Shown: positions 23,113 through 28,490 of the stretch, in pieces
Layout: every line of letters starts with the position of its first letter
Position numbering within the stretch: the first letter of the stretch is position 1
Origin: a virus
Reading direction: 5' to 3' (one strand)
Length of the DNA: 28,490 bases
IMG/VR virus record: IMGVR_UViG_3300025138_012327
Span: 1-28,490 of that record
Notes under the pieces: model-generated
The model's database searches: none
What the model saw: the letters and a program-made list of their open reading frames with translations, nothing else
What the model was told of the DNA's origin: nothing
Program-made: the position numbers and the translations under genes

Positions 23113-23409
23113 ATGGCTGCAAGTATAAGTGTAAGAGATTCAGAAGAATTTAACCAATTGTTAAAGGATAGAGATATAAGAATATCAAAGGGTATTGTAG
23201 AAGGAATATTAAAAAACTTAATAGGTAAAAAAAAGAATATTCATGTATTAGAAATTCACCTTAAAGATGAAGATTCTATTGTTGATATAACTGTTCATAG
23301 AGAAGACTTTATAATGACATTAGAAGAAAATTTACAAACATTCATATATCATGAAGAATATGAAGTATGTTCTGGAATACAAAAAGCAATTAATTATTTA
23401 AAATCATAA
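23113..23409 (+). CDS. UVR-like helical protein of unknown function (copy 2)
   Basis: 98 residues. DFIMTLEENLQTFIYHEEYE, then VCSGIQKAINYLKS at the C-terminus is a UVR-type two-helix motif, alike in position and pattern to the C-terminus of the 21110-21460 protein. The segment SKGIVEGILKNLIGKKKNIH aligns with LEDSFKTIEMALENKLDKVE of that protein, followed in both by a hydrophobic strand (VLEIHL / LFNIFN). This supports an old duplication. Function unknown. Confidence 0.6.
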   Translation: MAASISVRDSEEFNQLLKDRDIRISKGIVEGILKNLIGKKKNIHVLEIHLKDEDSIVDITVHREDFIMTLEENLQTFIYHEEYEVCSGIQKAINYLKS

Positions 23410-23411
23410 CT

Positions 23412-23972
23412 ATGAAACTATACACATACAATAAAAACCAATTAAAATATAATCAAGTAGATTATGTATTAACTTTTTTAAAAATAGCATTAATATTTTT
23501 CACCATTTTTTTATTTTTAGGATTGTCACAACCCACCCCAACAGAATATATTACTAATACTGAAAATATTTTGATTGTTGAGGATTTAAATGAATTTAGT
23601 GAGGAACACTTAATTGAGGAAATTAATAGACTAAATTTTAAATTCCCTCATATAGTACTAGCACAATCTATTTTAGAAACAGGTCATTATGGGTCTAAGA
23701 TATTTAAAGAAAACCATAATTTATTTGGAATGAAAGAGGCTAGAGTTAGACTTAATTTAGCTAAAGGCACTCAATTTGGTCATGCTTATTATAATAATTG
23801 GAAAGAATCACTTACAGATTATGCTTTTTGGTATTCGACATATGCTTATAAATGTAAAACAGAAAAACAATTATACAAATTATTAGATAAGCAATATGCT
23901 GAAGCTGATGCATATGTATCATCGTTGCAACAAGTAATAATAATTAATAATTTAAAAGAAAAATTCGAATAA
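23412..23972 (+). CDS. Membrane-anchored glucosaminidase, cell-wall hydrolase
   Basis: 186 residues. A single transmembrane helix (VLTFLKIALIFFTIFLFLGL) at about 19-38 follows a short positive N-terminus and acts as a signal anchor with no cleavage site apparent. The outer domain has the glucosaminidase pattern: FPHIVLAQSILETGHYGSKI with the catalytic Glu 89, then NHNLFGMK and later YNNWKESLTDYAFW. Relatives (FlgJ, bacterial GH73) cut the N-acetylglucosamine-N-acetylmuramic acid bond in peptidoglycan. As an anchored enzyme on the periplasmic side it could serve as a lysin that reaches the wall without a holin. That use is inferred. Confidence 0.85.
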   Translation: MKLYTYNKNQLKYNQVDYVLTFLKIALIFFTIFLFLGLSQPTPTEYITNTENILIVEDLNEFSEEHLIEEINRLNFKFPHIVLAQSILETGHYGSKIFKENHNLFGMKEARVRLNLAKGTQFGHAYYNNWKESLTDYAFWYSTYAYKCKTEKQLYKLLDKQYAEADAYVSSLQQVIIINNLKEKFE

Positions 23973-23973
23973 A

Positions 23974-24111
23974 ATGGCAAAAATGGTTACCTCAACAGCT
24001 CCATCAGGTTCAAAGAAAAAAAGACCAGGGATACATAGTAAAAGCAGAACCTCTAATTTAAAGGGTAGTAGAAATTATAAAAAGAAATATAGAGGACAAG
24101 GCAAATCATGA
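23974..24111 (+). CDS. Small highly basic protein (45 residues)
   Basis: MAKMVTSTAPSGSKKKRPGI, then repeated Ser/Lys/Arg and the end KKKYRGQGKS. It has no acidic residues and about a third Lys/Arg, so it likely binds nucleic acid or a negative surface. The start is 1 nt after the glucosaminidase stop and the stop overlaps the next ATG (ATGA). I have the impression of similar short basic proteins in other marine phages, but no function. Confidence 0.6.
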   Translation: MAKMVTSTAPSGSKKKRPGIHSKSRTSNLKGSRNYKKKYRGQGKS

Positions 24112-24311
24112 TAGAAGATAAAGATCAACATTTAAGAGGAGCTGGGGATGTAGTTGAAATGATTACTGAAATATTAGGAATTAAATATTTAGTTAGAAGA
24201 GTATATGGTGAATGTGGTTGTAGTAAAAGAAAAGATAAATTAAACAATTTAATACCTTTTAATCCAAAAATAGATTATACTGAAAGTATAAAAAAACTAA
24301 AAGATGAGTAA
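24108..24311 (+). CDS. Small protein with CGC motif, unknown function
   Basis: 67 residues. HLRGAGDVVEMITEILGIKY and a C-terminal GECGCSKRKDKLNNLIPFN segment. The CGCxxRKxxLNxLxPF pattern is one I associate with short phage proteins of unknown role. Two cysteines at 36-38 may bind metal together with a partner. It overlaps both neighbours (4 nt at the start, 8 nt at the end), so it is part of the 22 kb unit. Confidence 0.65.
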   Translation: MIEDKDQHLRGAGDVVEMITEILGIKYLVRRVYGECGCSKRKDKLNNLIPFNPKIDYTESIKKLKDE

Positions 24312-24504
24312 TAATACAAAAATTGCAGCATTATTTGATGAGTTATCATTTGCAGATGTATTTGAAACATTTGATGAAGAGTATCTAACATTAATAGCTC
24401 ACAAAAATCCAGAACAATTAAAAAGAATGTGTATATTTCTAAGTTTGGATGATCAAATACGAAAGGAAAAAATTGAAAAACTATCTTTAAAAGATATGAA
24501 TTAA
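24304..24504 (+). CDS. Small acidic protein of unknown function
   Basis: 66 residues: NNTKIAALFDELSFADVFET, then DEEYLTLIAHKNPEQLKRMC and a charged tail. It looks like a small helical protein. It overlaps the preceding gene by 8 nt and is 8 nt from the next gene. No family recognised. Confidence 0.6.
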   Translation: MSNNTKIAALFDELSFADVFETFDEEYLTLIAHKNPEQLKRMCIFLSLDDQIRKEKIEKLSLKDMN

Positions 24505-24512
24505 AAATTAAT

Positions 24513-24809
24513 ATGGTAAATAAATATATTATAACAGAATTACAAAGAACATTAGTTGAACAAGTAGTGTTCACTGTAGGGTATAAATTAGAATCTACAG
24601 ATGATAAGGGGAAAGTATATATTTGGGAAGGTAATATTAATTTAACTGGATCATCATCTGACCCAGGATTTATAGCATTCGAGAGTTTAACTGAAGCTGA
24701 CGCTTTAGCATGGGTTTACTCTAAAATTGATAAACCCACTATTGAAGGATATACAGTTCGAATGAAAGAAGTAGAAGATAATAAACCATCAATTCTACCG
24801 TGGGAATAA
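24513..24809 (+). CDS. Small phage protein of unknown function
   Basis: 98 residues. ELQRTLVEQVVFTVGYKLES, then VYIWEGNINLTGSSSDPGFI and LTEADALAWVYSKIDKPTIE suggest a beta-rich core with one helix; the ending is MKEVEDNKPSILPWE. The LTEADALAWV plus late LPWE arrangement recalls small phage proteins placed near tail or accessory genes, but I cannot name the family. It precedes the lipoprotein gene by 15 nt. Confidence 0.65.
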   Translation: MVNKYIITELQRTLVEQVVFTVGYKLESTDDKGKVYIWEGNINLTGSSSDPGFIAFESLTEADALAWVYSKIDKPTIEGYTVRMKEVEDNKPSILPWE

Positions 24810-24824
24810 TTTAAAACAATAAAT

Positions 24825-25508
24825 ATGAAAAAAATATTAAGTATTATAGTAATATTATTAAGTAGTTGTGGTATTTACCAATCAACACCTATAGATAAAT
24901 GTTGTGAGACTGATGTTGTTTATTTAGAAGATATAAAATCTGGAACTACAACATTTTCAACTTTAGATTTTAATACTATTACATTAGATTTTAAAAGTAA
25001 TTTTTATAGACACTCTGATTGGTATTGGGGTAGAACATATGGTTATTGGGGGAATAGACCTTTATGGTTAGATTTTGATTTTTATTATGGGGGTTATTCC
25101 TACTTTAATAGACCTTGGAATTTTTGGGATTATTACATGATACCTTGGAGTCCAAATAATAATTGGTATCAAGGACCGTATGATAATCAAGGCTATAATG
25201 TAGTGTACAATTCAAGTAGAAGAAATAGCCTTATAGCTAATAATATTCAAGATACTAATATTTCTAATAAAACAAATAGAAAAATAGTAATTTCAAAACC
25301 TATTGTTAATAAACCTATTATTAATAAACCTATATATAATTTTAACCCTATACGTGATAATAATAAGCCTATATATAATAGACCTGTATATAATAATAAT
25401 AAACCTGTTATAAACAACAGTAAACCAAGTAATAACAATATACCTGTTAGAAATAATAATTTGAGATCTACGCGTAGTAACGCAAAATCTGGTAAAAATC
25501 CCCGCTAA
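24825..25508 (+). CDS. Phage lipoprotein with aromatic core and Asn-Lys-Pro repeats
   Basis: 227 residues. The signal sequence MKKILSIIVILLSSCG has a lipobox with the lipid-carrying Cys at 15, so the protein should be exported and lipidated. Residues 60-125 are extraordinarily rich in Tyr, Trp and Phe (YWGRTYGYWGNRPLWLDFDF). Residues 158-208 are a degenerate repeat of the form NKPI(I/Y)N (see the repeat entry), and the end is basic (STRSNAKSGKNPR). It would sit on the inner or outer membrane and could face the cell surface. Phage lipoproteins often block entry of other phages (T5 Llp is the known case); here that is only a hypothesis. It closes the unit started at 22034. Confidence 0.8.
   Translation: MKKILSIIVILLSSCGIYQSTPIDKCCETDVVYLEDIKSGTTTFSTLDFNTITLDFKSNFYRHSDWYWGRTYGYWGNRPLWLDFDFYYGGYSYFNRPWNFWDYYMIPWSPNNNWYQGPYDNQGYNVVYNSSRRNSLIANNIQDTNISNKTNRKIVISKPIVNKPIINKPIYNFNPIRDNNKPIYNRPVYNNNKPVINNSKPSNNNIPVRNNNLRSTRSNAKSGKNPR
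25296..25448 (+). repeat. Degenerate AAT-AAA-CCT repeat coding for NKP motifs
   Basis: In-frame repeated units such as AATAAACCTATT and AATAAACCTATA encode NKPI, NKPI(Y)N and related NRPV/NNKPV steps, about seven times within 51 residues. Spacing and length vary between 5 and 10 codons, so the copies are old or under weak constraint. Such repeats may expand or contract and could change the reach of the lipoprotein tail. Confidence 0.65.
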
Positions 25509-25546
25509 AATATTTGGATACCTGAAGAAGGGTTCGTATATTTACG
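25499..25546 (+). repeat. Direct repeat copy A, shared promoter module
   Basis: TAAAATATTTGG (25506-25517) and GGGTTCGTATATTTAC (25530-25545) are identical to stretches in copy B (26617-26663), with the same 12-nt gap but different gap sequence. Together they make a near-identical 40-nt module bracketing the esterase and its neighbour. Confidence 0.6.
25514..25546 (+). promoter_or_regulatory. Bacteroidota-type promoter for the esterase unit
   Basis: TTGG at 25514-25517 (part of TTTGG), 19 nt, then TATATTTACG at 25537-25546, preceded by GTTCG. This is the closest match to the Bacteroidota model in the window. The predicted start is near 25548, giving about a 28-nt leader to the ATG at 25576. 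Confidence 0.7.
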
Positions 25547-25575
25547 TATAAATGAGGTGCGAGCCCAACACAGTT

Positions 25576-26061
25576 ATGAAACAAAAAGTATTATATTTAC
25601 ATGGTTTAGAAAGCCCACAAGGTGGTGAAAAAGTTGATTATTTAGCAACTAAATGTTATGTTCATGCACCTTCTTTAGATTATACTAGAAATGATATTTT
25701 TTCATTTTTACTCAAAACAATAGATGAATTCCAACCTGATTTAATTATCGGCTCTAGTATGGGTGGGTATGCAGCTTATGTATTAGGAGGTCTTTATCAA
25801 TTACCAGTATTAGCATTTAATCCAGCATTACATAGTAGAACAATTGAGCCCAATTTTCCTAAATTTGCTAAATATCACATACCTAGTGAATTAACAGTTG
25901 TTATTGGTAAGCAAGATAATATTGTTGATGGAAATAGAACATTAGATTACTTAAAAGATCATATTCAAGATAAAACAGTTAATTATAAAATTGAACATAT
26001 TGAAGAAATGGGTCACAGAATTCCACTTCAAGTGTTTACTGATATGTATAATAAAATATGA
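25576..26061 (+). CDS. YqiA-like esterase (alpha/beta hydrolase)
   Basis: 161 residues from ATG 25576. The core KVLYLHGLESPQGGEKVDYL holds the oxyanion loop, LIIGSSMGGYAAYVLGG holds the nucleophile Ser 61 in the GxSxG elbow, LTVVIGKQDNIVD holds the likely Asp, and IEEMGHRIP the catalytic His 147. This is the small YqiA/UPF0227 hydrolase group, an esterase of unknown natural substrate. An alternative ATG at 25552 would add MRCEPNTV, but the family starts at the first strand, so I use 25576. It could remove ester groups from host or phage glycans; unproven. Confidence 0.82.
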   Translation: MKQKVLYLHGLESPQGGEKVDYLATKCYVHAPSLDYTRNDIFSFLLKTIDEFQPDLIIGSSMGGYAAYVLGGLYQLPVLAFNPALHSRTIEPNFPKFAKYHIPSELTVVIGKQDNIVDGNRTLDYLKDHIQDKTVNYKIEHIEEMGHRIPLQVFTDMYNKI

Positions 26062-26612
26062 GCTTTAATTTAACAAAATATTTTAGAAACCAGTACTTAA
26101 ATGAAGGTAATTGGGATCAAGTTGATAATAAAGAATTAAAAGATTACGAAGGAGATATATTTACTTTAATTTCTCAAGCATATGCTTATTTAGATGGTGG
26201 TCATTCTAATTATAGTTCACCTAGTGATGTTAGTAGAGAAGCAAGTAGAGGCGCAGAATACGAAATAATTGATTTAGATGATGATGGAGAATTAGATGCA
26301 GTTAATGTTTCTAAAAAGAAAAGAGCAGGGGAAAAATTTGTAGCAACAGGACACGATGGTACGTCCCAAGCAAAAAGAGCAGTTATTACACATAAGATTG
26401 ATAAATTAAAAAAACCTGGGTTTTATGTAGAGGTATCAGGTAAAATTAAAGACATTTTACTTAAAGCAGGTGTGCCTCAAGTAACAGATGAAGCAACAAT
26501 TGAAAAAGCTTTAGAAGGTAAAGATGTTATAATGAACAAAGATGGTTCATATAGGAGAAAAATTGGTGGATCTTATCATGAAAAAATATTATTGGGCTCA
26601 CCAATAGTTTAA
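26058..26612 (+). CDS. Conserved phage protein, possibly GNAT-like
   Basis: 184 residues. FNLTKYFRNQYLNEG at the start, then DIFTLISQAYAYLDGGHSNY, IIDLDDDGELDAVNVSKKK, ATGHDGTSQAKRAVI, KKPGFYVEVSGKI and a closing YRRKIGGSYHEKILLGSP. I recall this motif order from a widespread phage family sometimes annotated as acetyltransferase-like, but I do not see an unambiguous acetyl-CoA motif (the GHDG segment is the nearest). It overlaps the esterase by ATGA, so they are made together between two promoters. Confidence 0.6.
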   Translation: MSFNLTKYFRNQYLNEGNWDQVDNKELKDYEGDIFTLISQAYAYLDGGHSNYSSPSDVSREASRGAEYEIIDLDDDGELDAVNVSKKKRAGEKFVATGHDGTSQAKRAVITHKIDKLKKPGFYVEVSGKIKDILLKAGVPQVTDEATIEKALEGKDVIMNKDGSYRRKIGGSYHEKILLGSPIV

Positions 26613-26616
26613 AGAC

Positions 26617-26663
26617 TTCCCGTAAAATATTTGGAGAAGCGAAATAGGGTTCGTATATTTACC
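26617..26663 (+). repeat. Direct repeat copy B, shared promoter module
   Basis: Matches copy A at TAAAATATTTGG (26623-26634) and GGGTTCGTATATTTAC (26647-26662), 1,117 nt downstream of it. The pair flanks a two-gene unit (esterase plus conserved phage protein) with related sequence at both ends. Confidence 0.6.
26631..26663 (+). promoter_or_regulatory. Bacteroidota-type promoter with structured leader
   Basis: TTGG at 26631-26634 (part of TTTGG), 19 nt, then TATATTTACC at 26654-26663, preceded by GTTCG. The predicted start near 26665 is just before the hairpin of 26669-26719, and the leader to the ATG at 26751 would be about 86 nt. Confidence 0.7.
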
Positions 26664-26668
26664 ATGTA

Positions 26669-26719
26669 ATTAAGTTAAGGTACAACGTAGAATGTCGTTC
26701 ATTCAAGCCTTAGTTTAAT
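26669..26719 (+). ncRNA. Structured 5' leader hairpin
   Basis: ATTAAGTTAAGG (26669-26680) pairs with CCTTAGTTTAAT (26708-26719) as a 12-bp stem with two G-U pairs. Inside, GAATG (26690-26694) and CATTC (26700-26704) form a 5-bp hairpin with the loop TCGTT. The element begins a few nt after the predicted start site. It could stabilise the mRNA, control translation of the small gene at 26751, or be a short RNA on its own. No known riboswitch pattern was recognised. Confidence 0.5.
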
Positions 26720-26750
26720 ATTTAAAATAAAGGTTAATTACAATTAAAAA

Positions 26751-26906
26751 ATGAAGGTTATGATTAAAGCAATTCAAAGAAGTAGTAAAGATTATATGGG
26801 GTTTACGTGGTTTGAAATTTATAAAAATAATAAAACTACAGGTAATTCATTAAATGCTCTAGATAAGGAGCATGCAGTTAGAATGTATAATCAATCGAAA
26901 AAATAA
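26751..26906 (+). CDS. Small protein (51 residues), unknown function
   Basis: MKVMIKAIQRSSKDYMGFTW, then FEIYKNNKTTGNSLNALDKE and the end HAVRMYNQSKK. The pattern of two beta strands followed by a helix suggests a small alpha/beta fold. It is the first frame downstream of the promoter and leader hairpin and lies 5 nt before the SWIM gene, so it belongs to that unit. No family recognised. Confidence 0.6.
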   Translation: MKVMIKAIQRSSKDYMGFTWFEIYKNNKTTGNSLNALDKEHAVRMYNQSKK

Positions 26907-26911
26907 AGGTT

Positions 26912-27349
26912 ATGCCAATAGTAGAATTTTCAAATTTAAACAAATACGGAAATCTTCGAACTAGAAGATTTTGGCAAGAAAAAAGCAATTTAAGTATTAA
27001 TCCTAAAGGATTTGGTCCATTTATTGGGTTTAAATTATTTAAATATGATCACAACCATTATATGTCTCCTTCATTAGTTAATATAGGTGATAAAAGATAT
27101 ATAGTTCCTACATGGGTTGAAGTTTTACCTGAAACAAGGTTAGAGGATATTAATTGGATTAAACCTAAAACAAAATTAACTGTTAAAAAATCAAAAACAG
27201 TTATTAAAACTTTCAATAGTAGTAGTAGTGATGCTACTTATACAACTAAATTCTATCCAGACTCAGGAAAATATTTTTGTGATTGTCCTGGTTCTTGGAG
27301 ATCTTTTGGTAATTGTAAACATATTAAACAAATGAGAAATGAAAAATAA
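26912..27349 (+). CDS. SWIM zinc-finger protein
   Basis: 145 residues. The C-terminus has the SWIM pattern CxCx(n)CxH: FCDCPGSWRSFGNCKHIKQ, with Cys 123, Cys 125, Cys 135 and His 137, preceded by the usual strand YTTKFYPDSGKY. SWIM domains bind zinc and mediate contacts with DNA or proteins in helicases, recombination partners and plant transcription factors. The N-terminal 90 residues (FGPFIGFKLFKYDHNHYMSP) are a separate module of unknown kind. There is no helicase or nuclease domain beside it in this gene. It overlaps the small membrane gene by 11 nt. Confidence 0.78.
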   Translation: MPIVEFSNLNKYGNLRTRRFWQEKSNLSINPKGFGPFIGFKLFKYDHNHYMSPSLVNIGDKRYIVPTWVEVLPETRLEDINWIKPKTKLTVKKSKTVIKTFNSSSSDATYTTKFYPDSGKYFCDCPGSWRSFGNCKHIKQMRNEK

Positions 27350-27512
27350 TAAAGAGTATTTAACTGATAAAGAAGAAGATAATAAGTATAGGCAAGGTAG
27401 AACTAGAAAACAATATGAATCTTCTGCTATAGGAGCACAAATTACTATAGGAGGTTTTTTAATGTTTGTTATATTAATTATGGTATATAGATTATTAATA
27501 AATTTATTTTAA
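27339..27512 (+). CDS. Small single-helix membrane protein
   Basis: 57 residues. A charged N-terminal half (NKEYLTDKEEDNKYRQGRTR) is followed by one hydrophobic helix, IGAQITIGGFLMFVILIMVY, at about 31-50, with a short tail RLLINLF. It overlaps the SWIM gene by 11 nt and its TAA shares a base with the next ATG (27512), the same coupling as elsewhere. It would sit in the inner membrane. A holin-like role is conceivable but unsupported; the wall hydrolase is 3.4 kb away. Confidence 0.65.
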   Translation: MKNNKEYLTDKEEDNKYRQGRTRKQYESSAIGAQITIGGFLMFVILIMVYRLLINLF

Positions 27513-27922
27513 TGAATAGAGGTAGACCAGCAGAAAATGATGAAATAAGGAAGGTGTATGAACAAGTATTTTATGAATATCCTAGCAAACCAGAATTAGG
27601 AGAAACAACTACTTGGTATTATGATGTAGATAAAGCACCTAATGGTCCTTATAAAGTAGTAACAACATTTCCTAAAGGAGTTAAATATCCTAAACCAAAA
27701 ATTGAAAAAAATAAAACATATGGTAAAATGCCGGTTGTGTTGGTTTTCAAGACATCTAATAGAAGTAATGCAAAAATAAAAATGAAAATTTGGAGGAATA
27801 CAAATATAGATTATATTGCAGGTGCCGCAAAACTTCCGGGAGTATCAGAAAAAGCAATAATACTACATTTAGGTATTGGTGAAAATATGATTAAAAAATA
27901 TAAACAGGAATATAATCTTTAA
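27512..27922 (+). CDS. Phage protein of unknown function with AT-hook-like start
   Basis: 136 residues. The N-terminus MNRGRPAENDEIRKVYEQVF includes RGRP, a match to the AT-hook core that binds the minor groove of AT-rich DNA. The rest has GPYKVVTTFPKGVKYPKPKI and later KIKMKIWRNTNIDYIAGAAK, then LPGVSEKAIILHLGIG. A DNA-associated role fits such an AT-rich genome but rests on one short motif. Family unknown. Confidence 0.6.
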   Translation: MNRGRPAENDEIRKVYEQVFYEYPSKPELGETTTWYYDVDKAPNGPYKVVTTFPKGVKYPKPKIEKNKTYGKMPVVLVFKTSNRSNAKIKMKIWRNTNIDYIAGAAKLPGVSEKAIILHLGIGENMIKKYKQEYNL

Positions 27923-27946
27923 TATGTATAATAAAAGAACAAGATA

Positions 27947-28490
27947 ATGGCAACAAGAGCACTTATAGGACATTTAGATGATAATAAAAAGTTTGTGTCC
28001 ACATATAACCACTATGATGGCTACCCAGAAGGTTTAGGTAAATCACTAGATAAATTTTTTAATACTGATGAAAAAGCAAGGATTGTATCTAATACAGGAT
28101 ACATTTCATCAATTGACCCTGAAAATGGTAATGTTGAATCAAAATATGATGAAGTTGCAGATTCTGAAATATTAGATGAAGATGCATTTGAAGCTGGGTT
28201 ACAAATTGGAAGAAAAGTTGATGAGTATAGTGGGAATTATGGATATGTTTGGTTTGATGGTAAATGGATTACTGTAAAAAATAATGGTGTTGAATCTATG
28301 GCAATGCAGTTAGAAGATGAATTAGGGGAATCAGGGATGTTTATAGTAGACGAAAATAAAATAAAAGAAGAAAATATTATGGAACAAGGTTATGAAGCAA
28401 AATGGGCTAAGTTTTTAAACGAAGCCAAAGAAATGGATTTTAGTGTAATTAGAAAATTCATTCAAGACGATTTACAAAGAGGTGATCAAG
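27947..28490 (+). CDS. Conserved phage protein of the MATRxxIG family (partial at window end)
   Basis: Open from ATG 27947 to the right edge, at least 181 residues. The opening MATRALIGHLDDNKKFVSTY and NHYDGYPEGLGKSLDKFFNT match the MATRSxIG...HWDGYPExxG pattern of a phage family of unknown function. Later parts are acidic (DEVADSEILDEDAFEAGLQI) and then KWAKFLNEAKEMDFSVIRKF. The gene continues outside the window, so its full length and C-terminus are not known. Function unknown. Confidence 0.75.
   Translation, partial: MATRALIGHLDDNKKFVSTYNHYDGYPEGLGKSLDKFFNTDEKARIVSNTGYISSIDPENGNVESKYDEVADSEILDEDAFEAGLQIGRKVDEYSGNYGYVWFDGKWITVKNNGVESMAMQLEDELGESGMFIVDENKIKEENIMEQGYEAKWAKFLNEAKEMDFSVIRKFIQDDLQRGDQ

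Noticed and set aside
25547-25554. TATAAATG as a T4-type late promoter
   Set aside because: It is one base off TATAAATA, occurs only once in a gap, and overlaps the start region of the Bacteroidota-type promoter, which explains the site better.
1-28490. tRNA genes or CRISPR arrays
   Set aside because: No cloverleaf-like stretch or regularly spaced identical repeats was noticed. Gaps between genes are too short for either, and the only in-frame repeats encode the lipoprotein tail.

Overview
This is a strongly AT-rich, gene-dense stretch of a tailed-phage genome. Every supported gene is on the + strand, most neighbours overlap by ATGA or TAATG or lie a few bases apart, and TGA is used as an ordinary stop. 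A T4-type replication set places it among T4-like myoviruses: a family-B DNA polymerase split in two (626-3237), a sliding clamp (3234-3968), and clamp-loader large and small subunits (7180-8088, 8337-8753). There is no structural gene here; this is the replication, host-interaction and accessory part of the genome.

Host. Six intergenic sites share a -33 element (TTGG or TAGG), exactly 19 nt, and a -7 element TATATT/TATATG. This resembles the Bacteroidota housekeeping promoter (TTTG ... TAnnTTTG). Gene starts lack consistent Shine-Dalgarno sequences, which also fits Bacteroidota. I infer a Bacteroidota, probably marine flavobacterial, host; this is not proven.

Layout. 1-3968: end of an unknown gene, MazG-like pyrophosphohydrolase, split polymerase, clamp. 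4061-7142: chaperone block (Hsp20, GroES, GroEL) with two small unknowns. 7180-10428: clamp loader, two small unknowns, a MazG-superfamily DUF1599 protein and a Cas4/RecB-like PD-(D/E)XK nuclease. 10474-21099: a small ribbon-helix-helix protein heading a long sugar cassette with two GT4 glycosyltransferases, a zinc-ribbon protein, two GT2-type transferases, a GT10 fucosyltransferase-like protein, an HldE-kinase-like protein, an RmlC-like epimerase, a sugar epimerase, two methyltransferases and a GDP-fucose-synthase-like protein. 21110-25508: small and accessory genes, including two UVR-like paralogues, an HTH+HNH-like protein, a membrane-anchored glucosaminidase and a repeat-bearing lipoprotein. 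25576-28490: a YqiA-like esterase, a conserved phage protein, a SWIM zinc-finger protein, a one-helix membrane protein and unknowns; the last gene runs off the window.

How it fits together. Polymerase, clamp and loader form the replisome. The chaperonin set probably folds phage proteins. The sugar cassette could make and transfer a modified, perhaps fucose-containing, sugar onto virion, DNA or host surface. The predicted promoters divide the window into transcription units that match these functional blocks.
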